Shown here one piece after another: positions 48,701 through 60,037 of a stretch of 64,000 nt of DNA. Within the stretch, counting starts at the first letter, position 1; each line of letters starts with the position of its first letter. The notes below the pieces were generated by a model. It worked only from the letters and a program-made list of their open reading frames with translations. It had not been told where the DNA came from and made no database searches. The position numbers and the translations under genes were made by a program. The stretch spans positions 1,499,501 to 1,563,500 of the forward strand of contig JAQMRL010000011.1 in assembly GCA_035578175.1 (NCBI GenBank), in the 5' to 3' direction. The stretch comes from Catonia carolina. Taxonomy: Eukaryota > Arthropoda > Insecta > Hemiptera > Achilidae.

Positions 48701-51700
48701 GTACTTGATTGATGAAATATTTTAAAGAATGCTTTTTTTTATATTGTATTGTCCTATATAAAGAACGCACTGGTTATGTAAAATTATTTCTTAAGCTGTC
48801 GCTTGTTCGCATGGTACGCCTTCATTCTCTCGCTAACCTTCTCCCTTTGTTCCTGCGTCCATGTCCTCTGCATTGTTTCTGCAGTCGGGAAATTCCCAAA
48901 ATCTTTTATTTTCCTTCTAAAGGCAGTTTCATCTATTACATCGTTACGTGAAGCGTTTATGGTGTTTAGGTTTGCTTCGATTTCTTTGATCCATCTATCT
49001 TTGGTGAAATTTTGGTTATTTTTTGGCTATTTTTTGGTGAAACTTAAAGAATGCTTATTGAAGTAAAAAATAAGTATTAATAGAAAATGTAACTAACATT
49101 TCAAGCGCAATGCCAATATGTTTCCAATTATCAGTTTTTTGTGTTGACATGTCCTCTACCCCCTTCTTGAAGTCATCTGGACGCAGTTAAAAATTTCAAC
49201 AAAAATGCTTTTCAGATACAAAACAAGAAACTTAAGCAAAAGAAAAGACAAAGGGCTAGATGCTTTTTATATAATTATGATTATAAAGACGATTCAAGAA
49301 ATTTAAAGGCTGAAGAATTGAGAATGTAGAATTATTACGAAGAGGAACGGATAAATATTTGATGAAAACCACTTAAACGAGAAAAGTTAATTGGCAACAT
49401 GCAATTAAAACTACGTTTGTTAGAAAAATCAGTAGAAATCGAAAAAAAATATAACTTGGAGAATAAAAAATATAATTTAAAATGGAGCTATCAATAAATT
49501 AAAACGCTGGCAGAAGAAAACAAGTTGACGACAAACATGATATAAAGATAAAGGGGCTTCAGTATAAATCATCTCATATTGCTAAAAAAATAATGATCAC
49601 AAAAAACCATTTACTTAAAATTAAATAGGTCCCGATAACAAGATAAAAGCTGAATAATTAGCCTACATTAAATTCCAGTGAAAATTTAATTTTTTAATTT
49701 CAGAAAAAACTATTTAATTCATAAAATTTAGTTGACACATTAAAAAACTAAACAAAAGCATTATGTCATTATATTCTTCAAGAAATAATATAAGCCTACG
49801 CGAGTGTTGTGTCAGTGAAAATCCTTTAACTCAGCACTTAGTTAATCTTACACGAAACTCAGCCAAGAATAATACTAGATAAATTTTATTTTTATAACTC
49901 GTATTTGTTAAGAAATTTTTGTTTCTAATCTTTTATGTTATAATAATTTATTATAATACAAGAAAATTATATTAAAGTAGTTTTTTATAGTTACTAACCG
50001 TGAAATCAAAATAATTTGTACAGCTAAATCTGAATCAATAATTTCTTAAGTTTGACAATATATATTTAAAGGTAATGATTTATTTTAAGTTTAGTTCGAT
50101 TGGCTACACAAAATTACATTTATGTATATAAAAAGAATATTCTTATCTTATAGGCGATTTAAATATGTTAATTATAATTCTTATAATTGTTCTCAGAATC
50201 TTGATGGACTTTACAAAGAAATTCTGATTACGGTCACGATCCCTTACGGCTATCATGACTCCAATTTTATAATGATGTAATTAAATTGTTGATGCATTAT
50301 AAGGTTATATCTAGGCTTATTTTGAATTAATTTCTGTGAAATCTACGCTGTAGGCCGTAACTCAAATTTTTTAAAACTTTCCCTTAGGTATAATTTTTTA
50401 TTTTTACATTCGGGCTATGATTATTTCATGAGGATTTTGTGTTTTGTTAGGTGGTATTATAAAAGTGTATATATCGTGGTTGGATATTTGGCTTGAGGCT
50501 ACAAGCTTCAGGTCACGAGGGCTGTTCATTGGTATAGTAGTGGTAGTCGTCGTCATTTATTGGAGGTTAGGAAGCAAACAGGCGCTGTGAGAAGTGCCTC
50601 GGGTGTTTATCATATATCAAGTCCAGCTGGCTTCCCTCTTTCTACCAAAATCACGATCGGTTGAGTATCAACAGAAGGGATTTCGTATAAGATACACAAA
50701 AAGGATACAAACAAATAAACATTAGTTTGTTGTCAGTAGGTGGTAGGGTGATTAGAATTCGAAGGGGTTTATCGTTTAATTATAAAATTCGGTGTACTCC
50801 CACGGTCTGTTCATAGATACTAGAAGAAGGTAGCGTTAATGATGTGTTTGTCTGTAAGATGCCTGCAATAAAGCTTTCATCGTTCTTACTTAAGTGGCGA
50901 AGAATATAAAATAAGGGATGAATTCTAAAAGAATAATATAAACTTTCTCACGTGATAATAGCGTCCCGAGATAGGAATGATCCTGTATTGCTTGAACTTG
51001 TGCTTGCGTAATTATTTGATCCAGGCCGAGATCCTGCTGCTACTTCGCAAAGTAATCTAGGAACACACCGTAGATCATCGTATTGAGCAATAGATGCTAA
51101 AGCTCCGTATAAAGATGACTGTGGATAACCTCCTCCAGGCGCTCCAGGAATTCCACCGTAACCCGGTGGAGGTATTCCACCCGGTAGCGGACGTGCTGGA
51201 AATCCATATCCTCCTTGACCTCCTTGCAATAATTCTGGTGGAATGGGTGGGTAACCTCCTGGAGCACCAGGTTGTCCGTAATATCCACCTTGCCCAGCGG
51301 GTCCCAAACCACCTCCTTGAGGACCGCCTGCGTATGAACCTAAAGCAGAAGCCAAACCTCCACCTTGGTTTAATAACGATGTTAATTGCCTGTAACAGAG
51401 AAATAACACATAGCCTATATAATTACCATTCCTTTTATTCCGTTAAGAATTTAACAGTCACAAAACTGCCATTTTCATAAAGTTATTTCAAGATGAAATT
51501 CATATTTTTCGATTTTTAACGTTATACGAGGCGTTACTATTAAATAATGAGACTGACGTTGTAAAATATTTTATTTTTATATTTTACATAACTACTTAGC
51601 CACCTTCAATATACACTCCTTCTCTATCCCTACAACGCTCCATGCAAATTTTCCATTGTTGGAAACAGTGCTGGAAGTCATCTTCTGTCAGCTCCTTCAG

Positions 51701-54700
51701 GACACGTGCCGCTCAAAAATGTTTGAAATGAAGCTCGCAAAAATGTTTTTACTGACACTTTGTACGCGATTGAAAATGACCCAAATTTTTTGGAAACGAT
51801 AATAACATCTTATGAAACGTGGTTTTTTACTTATGATCCGAAAACGAAGCGCCAGTCCATGCACAGGAAGAGCCGAACTTCACAGAGAGCCCAAAAAGCT
51901 CGAATTAGCAAGTCAAAATTTAAAGCAATGATGATTGTTTTTTTTTTATATATATGGGATTGTGTACCTTCACTGGTTTCCTGAAGGTCAAATAATTAAT
52001 CAATATTACTACCTTGAGGTACTTTCTAAACTCCGTCAAAGAGTAAAGAAAAAACGCCCCGAAATGTGGAAGGACAAAGACTAGCTTAGCAACTAAACTA
52101 AAACATTCGTTGTCTAAAACATTCAGCGAATGACCTAAACGTCGGTATTTAACACTTAAAACAAGGTCACTCGCATGCGTAGGGATGTATGGACGTGTCT
52201 GAACCTGTCCTCTGTCCGGGATTGCATGAGGCTCCTCGTATTTTATTGCTGCATTTATTTCAACAGAATGTTCCAAGCATTGTGTGTCGAAAAACCATGG
52301 AACAACGTCACTACATTAAGTTCTGCTTCAAATTAGGTAAAACGGCGACGGAAACCCTTGAAATGTTGGTGCAAGTTAACGAGCAGAATGCTGTGAGTAG
52401 AAAATGCGTGTACGATTTGTTTACACGCTTTCGCGCTGACAAGGATTCCGTGTTCTGCTTGTGGATGGCCGACCCGAATGTGGTCGTCTTCCACCGATTG
52501 CTAACCGGATTCCTTCCTTAAAACCAACTCACACACATTTACTACATTAGGATGAAAATTTGTTAGGGAATTTTGAATTGAAGTTTACATTAACAGAACT
52601 TAATTTTTTTGTATATTCTTGTTCCAGCAGTTTTCAGTTTTATAAAGTTAGCATAGGGCCGCCTGTTGCGTAGTGACTAAGGCGCTAGCCTACAAAGCAG
52701 AAGGTCCTGGGTTCGATTCCCGGCTAATGTCTGGAATTTAAACACGTAAAAGCTCACTGTTACAGTACCGAAACCTAAAGTAGTCATGAATGACTGAAAT
52801 GTTGATACGACTTTAAATTAAATAAAAAAAGTTAACTTAAACGGGTAACTTTAGAAAGACAATTTAAATGATTAAATTCTATGATTTTTGTTGATATCTG
52901 GTAGAAATTACCAAACCTTTCATTGATGCCAATTTTAAAATAACGTTATTTCTAATGACCTCAACTGTTGTTGTTTCTATAAAACGAAAACACGAGACTG
53001 TTCATAACTTGTAGGCCTATACTTTAAAAGGTAAGAGGAACATAACAATTAAAATTAAATCCATACTTGTTCTTTCATTACTATTGTAATTATTTACTGG
53101 TAACTTTAAGTATTAGCAATGGCATTTGTTTTGTAAACTATTGTATTTTCCAAAGAAATTTCCCTTGACCCAAAAATAAATTGTAATTTTCTTTACATTG
53201 CATTAACATTTAAATACAACTTACATGCCAAGTTTTGAAATAAACGACTCCATAAAATTATTTTATATTGTCTTGAAAATTTATCAATGGCATGATCTAA
53301 ATTTTTACAGTAAATTAATTTTTCTTATTATTCTGTCCAATGTGAAAGAGTATTGTGAATCTTATTCGAATCTCATTAAATTCTAAGGTCTTTTCTGTAA
53401 ACTAGTGTTTAAATAAGATGTTTAATATTGTGAATTAATTTTTGATGGATTATAATTTTTCAAAATAAATTATTTAAAAAAAAATTGTTTTATACGTTGT
53501 TACACTTTATTGAATTAAGTTTTTCCGTACGTACATTCTGTAGGATTACACAATTTATTTTCATTCCTCTTTTAATTTCATTTGTTTAGTTTGTTTAAAA
53601 ATAATAAATAATTATAAAACTAAAGAAAAACTTATAAAATTTATTTTATTGTGTTGTTGTTTAGGTCATCAGCCGAAAGGCTGGTTTGAACCTGTAGAGG
53701 TTTTACTAAGTAAAACGAGGAGTGAGGTGGTTTACCATTGCCTTCCTCACTGAGTTGAAAAGTATGCTTATCAGCATGCCGGGCCCTCTGAAAAGCAAAT
53801 TTTCCACTCTGCAAATGACACCTTTTCTTCATTCACCACAGGGTCTGGCTGTATAATGAAATTCATTACTTTCAGAGGAGATATCTCTGATTAGTATCTT
53901 TTACACCTCTACCTCTTCTGTTCCTAAATGATTCAGTCATTAATTGGGTGACCATGTGATAAGAAACAGAACTATTTATTTTAGCCCTGCAACGAACAGA
54001 TTGAATGTAAATAATTTGACACTCCACCTGTCTGTTATGGGCACTATTTTATTGTATTCAACAATAATAATAGTTAATATTGGTCATTTCAAAAGCCCAT
54101 AAGTCAAAAAACTAACCTTTGGAAAAATTGAAAAACTGGTAATTTACTACTTTTCATTAAAAAACAATATTACAAAATATAATTTGTTCAGAGGACTGTC
54201 CACTTAAAATACAAAATGTATACTTTTTTAAAAAAAATAAACCACATATTAAAAGAAAAGTTAAAAACTTAAACTTAAAGTGTTTCTGAAATAAATTGTA
54301 GTAAAATGCTAGCTTATATTGTTTTTTTGTAAAATACATTGATAGACAAGAAAAAAATTGTGTTGCAATAGTATTTATTTATTTATTTATTTTACTAATT
54401 TGCATAAGTAACTTAAAAATTTTAAGTTTGGGTATTATTTAATAATACCTTTTTGCAAAAATAATAATTGGAATTCATAACTTTAAGAACGATAAATGTT
54501 GATTTTCAGAACTGTTCATGTTGCTCGTCGTGTCAAAAACAGTAGTTATCACCATTAAAAAGATTTTTGCTTAGAAACTTCGTTTAGCCTCTTCCAGTAT
54601 AAAGTAGAGATTCTCAAAAAATCATCCACTTTACTTTTTTAATTAGCAAGAAGCATTTTGTTATCCATAAGGATAAGCCTTTTCTTAGTGTTATATACGT

Positions 54701-55926
54701 ACAAAGAAAACCAGACTAATGTGATTTTAGTGCGGATGGTTGTTTGCATTCAGTTAGTCCTAAAATGGACTAAAGAAAAATGTACAATTTTGACTTACGG
54801 GATTTCTGAAATAAAATGACTCATTAAATTGTTATAATGTTTTAAAAGTTAAAATGTTTTGTTTCATATATCTAACATATTACGTTTGCTAAAACTTCGA
54901 TTTTGGTTCTTTTCTGTTTGACATGTAGCGAAAAGAGACTTCCCTTCCATTAAAGATTTACTAAAGTTTCAGATTAAAGGTTAAAATATTGAATATTTAA
55001 GAAACAAAGGTAATACTGTTGACGTAAAAAGTCTCAACTCTTAAATTTTTGAGATTTTACATTTGAAAATGGTCTTTGGTTAATATTTAATTAATGTTTT
55101 GATTGTGTGTGAATGTGTTGAGTTGCGAAAATGTGTGTGTGTTAATGGGCGCTGGCTACTGCCATGCGCGTAGCTAGTTCGAGTGCGTCGACCAGTGAGC
55201 AGGTGAGAGTGAGTGTGTGCTGAACAGTGATACAGTCCGCTTGTGTTCAATAAAACGTGTTCAAATTTTCTACATTGAATTCAATTATTTGTGTATTTAT
55301 CCAACCATTCATTCAATTAATCAGTCTTATTGAGAAATTTTCAACGTATTCTATTAAATGTTTCTAAGATTTGTCAAATAGTAGAGTGTTTCTATTTTTG
55401 GCTGTATCATTTACAAGAAGTATCTTCGACTAGTGGTTTGCTTTCCAATTCATTCAAACTGTTTAGTTTGAATGATTTAGTCACCATCAGCTTATTATTA
55501 TGGTTCGTGGAAGAAATTACAAAATTACCCCAGGTGGTAAAATCCACCTCAGAAATCAGGTGCGGCAACCGGTCGTTCGGATTCTGGGGAGCCTGAGCTT
55601 ACACAAAAACCGAGTGAACCTAAGTGGAGTGAGGAAAAGAAGCGGAAATTCTCGCAGGGGATGAAGGAGTACTGGGCTAACAGGAAAAAGGACAAGCCGG
55701 TATGAAGAATGAACCATTGAATACTTAGCGTCTTCCTTTCAAGGGAGTTTTATCATCTAATAATAATAATAATAAAAATAAAGATTTACTGACACACATG
55801 TGTAGTAAAGTGAACTATCAAAATTACTTACCCAACAAAATCACCCAATCCATTCGAAGACTGAGCATGGATTCCTTTATCTTGCAGATATAAAGCTACG
55901 AATAATATTGCTCCATAGTATTTCAT
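45108..55926 (-). CDS. Secreted low-complexity protein with a four-cysteine core, 4 coding exons
   Basis: Exons 55926-55832, 51389-50952, 48034-47439 and 45772-45108 join in phase (2, 2, 1) into 597 residues. Residues 1-22 form a signal peptide (MKYYGAILFVALYLQDKG..). Residues 38-130 are Gly/Pro/Tyr-rich. Residues 135-240 form a compact, probably structured core with four cysteines, C140 and C146 (RCVPRLLCE) and C211 and C218 (RACLIAYPTC), plus the stretch SPLLVFGRAAVLGYTARG. Residues 243-375 are Gln/Tyr/Pro-rich. The last 220 residues are polar and Asn/Ser-rich, with an RRKR convertase-like site at 583-586 and 11 residues after it. I recognise the type as an insect-specific secreted protein, possibly matrix or cuticle-associated, but cannot name the family. 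Function is not assigned. Confidence 0.78.
47092..47405 (-). repeat. SINE D, full length (intron 3 of the secreted protein gene)
   Basis: Reverse-orientation copy with body and head. On the minus strand the head reads ACCGGATTGGTCAAGTGGTA then ..GTCGTCACTGCAAGTCAG. It ends about 30 bp from the donor of coding exon 3. Confidence 0.78.
47439..48034 (-). CDS. Secreted protein gene, coding exon 3
   Basis: Encodes residues 178-376 apart from the last two bases of the final split codon. Acceptor TGTATTTCAG, donor GGAG|GTAATA. The first 65 residues hold the second cysteine pair (RACLIAYPTC) and PRDPDKLVDYLNN. The rest is Tyr/Pro/Gln low complexity with a polyproline run and imperfect QQQ repeats. 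The antisense Leu-rich ORF over the same bases is a shadow of the CAG/CAA repeats. Confidence 0.8.
48287..48645 (+). repeat. Repeat C copy 9 (intron 2 of the secreted protein gene)
   Basis: Starts CTGCCCATAACAG and runs to GGTTCAAACCAGCTC, lacking the final ~30 bp. It lies in the intron between coding exons 2 and 3, antisense to the gene. Confidence 0.75.
48784..49012 (-). pseudogene. LINE ORF2 C-terminal fragment (intron 2 of the secreted protein gene)
   Basis: Seventy-odd uninterrupted codons on the minus strand: DRWIKEIEANLNTINASRND then AFRRKIKDFGNF, TWTQEQREKVSERMKAYH and a stop at 48786-48784. This is the C-terminal tail type found after the reverse transcriptase in some insect LINEs. 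The plus-strand ORFs here are antisense shadows. Confidence 0.6.
49020..50945 (-). other. Secreted protein gene, intron 2 body
   Basis: AT-rich. A GC-richer patch at about 50460-50800 has no convincing ORF. Nothing else recognised. Confidence 0.3.
50952..51389 (-). CDS. Secreted protein gene, coding exon 2
   Basis: Encodes residues 32-177 plus two bases of codon 178. Acceptor TCTGTTACAG, donor AC|GTGAGA. Contents in order: a short helix-like start (QLTSLLNQGGG), a Gly/Pro/Tyr-rich stretch, the first cysteine pair (RCVPRLLCEVAAG) and a Ser-rich linker. The frame opens exactly on the phase left by exon 1. Confidence 0.8.
51526..51713 (-). pseudogene. Mariner transposase C-terminal piece with possible terminal repeat
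   Basis: The minus strand encodes RHVLKELTEDDFQHCFQQW then MERCRDREGVYIEGG and a stop at 51598-51596, a mariner C-terminus. The adjoining left edge, near ATACGAGGCGTTACTATTAA, may be a terminal inverted repeat. Confidence 0.65.
51751..52084 (+). pseudogene. Mariner transposase catalytic-domain piece
   Basis: The plus strand reads NDPNFLETIITSYETWFFTY, DPKTKRQSMH and SKSKFKAMMIVFF; after a frameshift come HWFPEGQIINQYYYLEVL and KKKRPEMWKDKD with a stop. Known family: DD34D transposases have Asp in the GDE(T/S)W motif. Here the position is Tyr (SYETW), so the catalytic triad is broken. Confidence 0.75.
52085..52521 (+). pseudogene. Mariner transposase N-terminal piece
   Basis: From the ATG at 52297: MEQRHYIKFCFKLGKTATET then VSRKCVYDLFTRFRADKDS, the helix-turn-helix DNA-binding half of a mariner transposase; a frameshift follows (GRPECGRLPP). 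It sits downstream of the catalytic piece, so domain order is permuted. Confidence 0.72.
52656..52830 (+). repeat. SINE B, full length (intron 1 of the secreted protein gene)
   Basis: TGCGTAGTGACTAAGGCGCT (A box), CTACAAAGCAGAAGGTCCTG, GGTTCGATTCCCGGCTAA (B box) and a body ending GATACGACTTTAAATTAAAT. Collinear with the copy at 42616. Confidence 0.8.
53653..54044 (-). repeat. Repeat C copy 10, full length with target duplication
   Basis: 392 bp on the minus strand. Flanked by a perfect 11-bp direct repeat TATTTTATTGT at 53642-53652 and 54045-54055, which fixes both ends. It lies in intron 1 of the secreted protein gene. Confidence 0.88.
55080..55340 (+). other. Unassigned GC-richer, GT-rich segment with AATAAA
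   Basis: Contains GTGTGTGTTAATGGGC, CCATGCGCGTAGC, GTGAGAGTGAGTGTGTGC and TTCAATAAAACG. It could be part of a decayed LTR; no partner copy is in the window. Confidence 0.25.
55541..55705 (+). pseudogene. LINE ORF2 C-terminal fragment (near exon 1 of the secreted protein gene)
   Basis: Fifty-four codons ending SEPKWSEEKKRKFSQG then MKEYWANRKKDKPV and a TGA stop. They share the W.EE.R..S..MK.Y..N.. signature with the fragment at 48784. It lies within intron 1 on the opposite strand, about 130 bp from the signal-peptide exon. Confidence 0.5.
55832..55926 (-). CDS. Secreted protein gene, coding exon 1 (signal peptide)
   Basis: Encodes residues 1-31 and two bases of codon 32. A splice acceptor (TTATTTCAG, minus strand, AG at 55933-55932) lies five bases before the ATG, so a non-coding 5' exon must precede it. 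Donor TTGG|GTAAGT. The hydrophobic start GAILFVALYL followed by HAQ suits signal-peptidase cleavage near residue 22. Confidence 0.75.
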
Positions 55927-56205
55927 ATTTCCTGAAATAAGAAAATAAAATATTATACATTACTTTTTTATATAAAGTAAAAGTTATGCTTTTAAATTCT
56001 TAAAACAATCATATAAAAATTAAATAATATATTCATTGTTACATATTGATAATTTATAATAAAGTATTATCAAAAATCCCTTTCATGATTTTAAAGGCTT
56101 ATGAAAAAGACTTAAGACTTATGGCAAAAACCATTAATAATTTCTGTATCTACTCTTTAAGATGAATCGAATAACACTATTTTCGTTTCCAAATTCCGAC
56201 TTTGA

Positions 56206-56450
56206 TTTCTTGACTTCCGGTTTCGGGCCACTTCTTGTCAAAGCCGGAATTTTAAACCCAATCCAGGCCTAATAACTTTTTTTTGTAGAAAACGAATCCG
56301 AAAACCCTTTTTTGTTATGCTTGTAGTTTCTGACTTGAAATTCTTGACTTCCGGTTTTAGGCCACTTCCGGTCAAAACCGATACTTCAAATCTAATTTAG
56401 GCCGACAGTTGTGTATTTTACGAATCCAAAAACAGTTTGTTACTATTTCC
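56206..56450. repeat. Imperfect tandem duplication of about 125 bp
   Basis: TTCTTGACTTCCGGTTT, GGGCCACTT.., and ACGAATCCGAAAAC in the first unit recur as TTCTTGACTTCCGGTTTT, AGGCCACTTCCGG and ACGAATCCAAAAAC in the second. It lies between exon 1 and the putative promoter of the secreted protein gene. Confidence 0.65.
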
Positions 56451-56661
56451 TGTAGTTTATGAGATCTGGGTGTGACGGACGGGACGGATAAAGGAAAATG
56501 ATAGATGACAATTTTTAAAAATTCCAACCAAAAATTCAGTATCAAATTATTCAATGAACAATTCTTTGTGAAAAACGAATTTCCTGTTCATATCTTTTAA
56601 TTAAAGTTGATTATAGAAACTGAATTACTAAGCTTAGTTGCAATTTTATGAGAATACTGAC

Positions 56662-56752
56662 CAGTGAAATTTGCAGATACGGTAAGAATTATGTTGACAA
56701 ATTGTATTTGTTCGTGTTGATAAACCACAAAGAGGTCAGTTCTCTTTTTATA
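56662..56752 (-). promoter_or_regulatory. TATA box and putative 5' non-coding exon of the secreted protein gene
   Basis: On the minus strand a TATAAAAAG-type box lies at 56752-56741. About 30 bases further, near 56722, a TCAACAC sequence could serve as initiator. A possible donor G|GTCAGT follows at 56662/56661 and would splice to the acceptor just before the exon-1 ATG. Spacing and order fit a TATA-type insect promoter; the exact start is inferred. Confidence 0.45.
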
Positions 56753-56754
56753 TT

Positions 56755-57685
56755 TTTGTAATAATTTTAAACGAACGTTTATTATCTACCTTTGTATCTG
56801 TTGATGCATTATCTACATCGGGAAGTACAAAATCGATTCAAAACCTTTCCTAATTTACTATAATGTTAACGGAGAGCCGTATTTAAGTATTTTATGTTAC
56901 ATAACTTTTTCACAGAATACGAATAGTATTTTTTAAAAGGAAGTAAAATTGAATTATAGATTTATATAATTGAAATTGCATAATTTTAATTTTCTAAATT
57001 CAGAATGTCCTTAGATTTTATTTTCGAATTATTGTGTCAGATGAAAGAATCTATTGTTAAATCCATTAACTAACAATAACCTGTCACAAAAACCTTTTAA
57101 AAAAGGAAATATTTTCAAAAAATGTATTTTGTAACATTATTTATTGAAAATTTAGTGTCTGTTATTAAAATTTTAATTTAATATATAAATATGACGCTAA
57201 AGGTTCCAAAACTTTTATTATTTGGTTGAGCTTGCAGTTATAACTACAGCCCTACAATTGCCCTAGAAGATCCCATAGCCAGAGTCATTTTTAACGCCTA
57301 GGCTATGCTAAGTACGCGGTATCGCTCCAATATTTAGATGTAGTGTGAGAGCGTTGCCATGTAATTCAAATTTATCATTCATTGTCTTGTACGGTTGTTT
57401 CTCTATGTCATTTACGTATGGCATTACGGTATCGTCGGTGCAATCCGAATACGTAAGATGTCCGACCTTTGCGGAATATGATGTGTGTGGATTATAGATG
57501 TCTACAATCTTAGATTACGGCAATCAAATTACAAATACGATATACTGTAGAATAAAAAATACAAATTTAGCAAATTACGAGAACACAAAATTATAAATGA
57601 CACCCTTATTTGAAACCTGTTTTCTGAAACACCATTATTTTCATGTCATTTTAAAACAAAACAATTTTAAAACAAACAATGGTAA
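56755..57685. other. Upstream flank of the secreted protein gene
   Basis: AT-rich with no ORF of note. A GC-richer patch at about 57230-57480 shows nothing recognisable. Confidence 0.3.
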
Positions 57686-57689
57686 CTTG

Positions 57690-58095
57690 TGATTTCCAGT
57701 GCCGTTACTCCATGGGAAAAATGTTATACGATCTTTGTTAACTTTGAATCCAGCGGCAGTCTTTCCCCCTTATGAACTAAGGATTTTCCTGGCAACTTTT
57801 TACAGTGCAATGCCGACTCATCTCTATTATAAACTTGATCTGCTGTTAAACCCTGTTTTTTCTACTTCGTCCTGGAATTTTGTTTTTAGGTTCATAAAAT
57901 TGTCGATATCACTAGAATTTTTTTCACCAGTACCATTTAAGAGTCTAATACCGTATCGTTGTTTGAATTTTTCCAGCCAGCCTATACTGGCTTTAAAGTC
58001 GTCTTTCCCGGTCATTTCCTTGTAGAAAAACTTTGCTTTTGGGTGAGAATGTCTCCACTGACTAGATTGCCTTGCTCTTTCTTGCAAAAACCATG
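57690..58095 (-). pseudogene. Tigger/pogo-type transposase fragment
   Basis: The minus strand encodes KAKFFYKEMTGKDDFKASIG, WLEKFKQRYGIRLLNGTGEK (CENP-B-type DNA-binding half), then after a break DQVYNRDESALHCKKLPGKS, the start of the DDE domain. Stops and frameshifts mark it as dead. Confidence 0.78.
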
Positions 58096-58218
58096 AGCCC
58101 GCTAAGCATCAGGTTAACCTGCTGTTTTCAATGTTTTTCTTTTCAGTGGCCTGCACTGCATTTATTAGACGTTTTTAAAGAATTTTTCTGAATGCTAAAA
58201 AAATAATTAAAAACACAT

Positions 58219-58378
58219 TTTTTTTTTGGTTTTACGTCTGACTGTTCTGCAATTTCTGCTGAAGCAGACGGTGGATAATGATGATAATGAAAATGAAGAA
58301 ATGACCTGACCGGGAATCGAACCCGGGACCCCGGCGTAGAAGCCAGTTGTGCTAACCACTACGTCAACGGGCCGGCCA
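58219..58378 (-). repeat. SINE A, full length
   Basis: On the minus strand the head reads GTAGTGGTTAGCACAACTGG (A box), then CGGGTTCGATTCCCGGTCAG (B box), followed by the CAGCAGAAATTGCAGAACAG body and an A-rich tail. Confidence 0.85.
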
Positions 58379-58974
58379 ACATAATAATAAGTGATCGTTC
58401 GGATGATTGGAGGTTTCGGTGTACCGGAGTTCTGATTACTGTGACCATACTGTAGTAAGTCTTTGTGCAACATTACGTTTGTGACGTATAAAGAGGCATT
58501 ACGTAACTGCACGTAAAATCTTGTTTTGAATCGCTTCTATATGTTTCGTCTGTGAAGGTTTAAGAGATCCGTATAGTTGAACTCAAGATTGGTCTTATGA
58601 CCGTTTTGTAAATTGTTTAATTTATAACGTCTTGAGTAAGCGTTTCAATTGATAGAAACAAAAAAATAAATAAATAAAAATACTATTTTTTTGTTATTGT
58701 ATGATAATGTGTTTGTTTATGAAATTTTTTTTTAATAACAAATTACTTTAAAACTCTCCTGATTTGAAATTGATGGCTTGAACTAAAGGTTTACCAATGC
58801 CAAACTCAAAATTAGGGTTAGTTAGCCTGAAAATTGGGTTATAAAATAAAATCCTACATGTATATTTGTTTGGTTCCTAAAAACTTATAAGAATACATTT
58901 GCTCAATTATGTTGTAACCTTTATGATTATAGGATCATATGGTTATAGGACTTTATGGCCATAGGATGCAAGAT

Positions 58975-59433
58975 TTCCTATGACAAAGATGATGACGTGA
59001 GTGAAAAACTGGCAAAATTCAGCGCTGTCTGCAGTTCTTTTCGCAGGACAATAGGAAACAAAACAAGAAAGGATACCTAAATAAAATTTTATAGAGCAAT
59101 GGCAGTACCATTCATAATATATGGGAGTGAAACATGGGTGTCATTACAGAGGAATGAATATCGTATCCAGGCTGCTGAATTGAGATTTTTGCGAGGAGTC
59201 AAAGGTTGCATCCGGTTAGATAGAGTACCTAACGAAGCTATCAACAAATGTTCAGCCACTGTTGGAAACGTAAAGCATATATAAGCGAAACTGGTCTAAC
59301 CATTTACTTCGCATGCCAGCTCACAGACTTCCTCTGCGAGCATGGAAATATAAACCTAGAGGGAAGCGATGCTTGGGAAGACCTAAAATGAGATGGATGC
59401 CGGAACAGGCCATAGAGCCTATCCTTGACATAT
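58975..59433 (+). pseudogene. LINE reverse transcriptase C-terminal fragment
   Basis: KLAKFSAVCSSFRRTIGN, then FYRAMAVPFIIYGSETWV, AAELRFLRGVKGC and, after a frameshift, SNHLLRMPAHRLP with GRPKMRW. Same signature as the fragment at 1095-1540. Several stops; inactive. Confidence 0.72.
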
Positions 59434-60037
59434 AATGATGACCTTTATGGTCTCCTATGCTTTTGGTCACATGGTGGTGGGGGTTTCTTCGGAGTTGTAG
59501 TATTTATAACTACTGAAAAATTATTTCATGAGTAGGCCAATAAATTAGCTAATAAATAGTTATCTATGTTAGTGAAAGTAAAATTAGTGCTTAATGATGT
59601 TTTATATTTTCATATCTGCAACTGAGTTTATCTTTGGAGAAAGCATGTATGTTAAGTTGAAAAAGATTAATTATTTATACATGCATAATTACAATGTCAA
59701 GGTATTACATATCAATCCGTTGGGTTTTTATTAAAGAAATTGTTAATTATTTTAATTATTTAATTAAAATGTTCTTATATTTAAATACTCGTCCTGTTTT
59801 TTTATTCGTGGTAATGAAGTTCACTACTTGAAAAATACTGTTTTACTTACGAAATTAAATCTATTATAATAGTTTTATAGGGTTTTATAGTTTTTAGGGT
59901 ACACTGGAACTAAATCGTTACTAGGTTACTATTATGGTCATGAAAATTTAATTAATTAAACCATGTTTACTGGTTCAATCAGACAAAAATAATATTAGAA
60001 TTAATTTCTCCAAACCAATTTTTCCTAACTCAAACCC

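Noticed and set aside
48803..49066. Hydrophobic 87-codon plus-strand ORF resembling a membrane protein
   Set aside because: The minus strand reads a better-supported LINE C-terminal fragment.
51094..51480. 128-codon plus-strand ORF
   Set aside because: Antisense shadow of coding exon 2 of the secreted protein gene.
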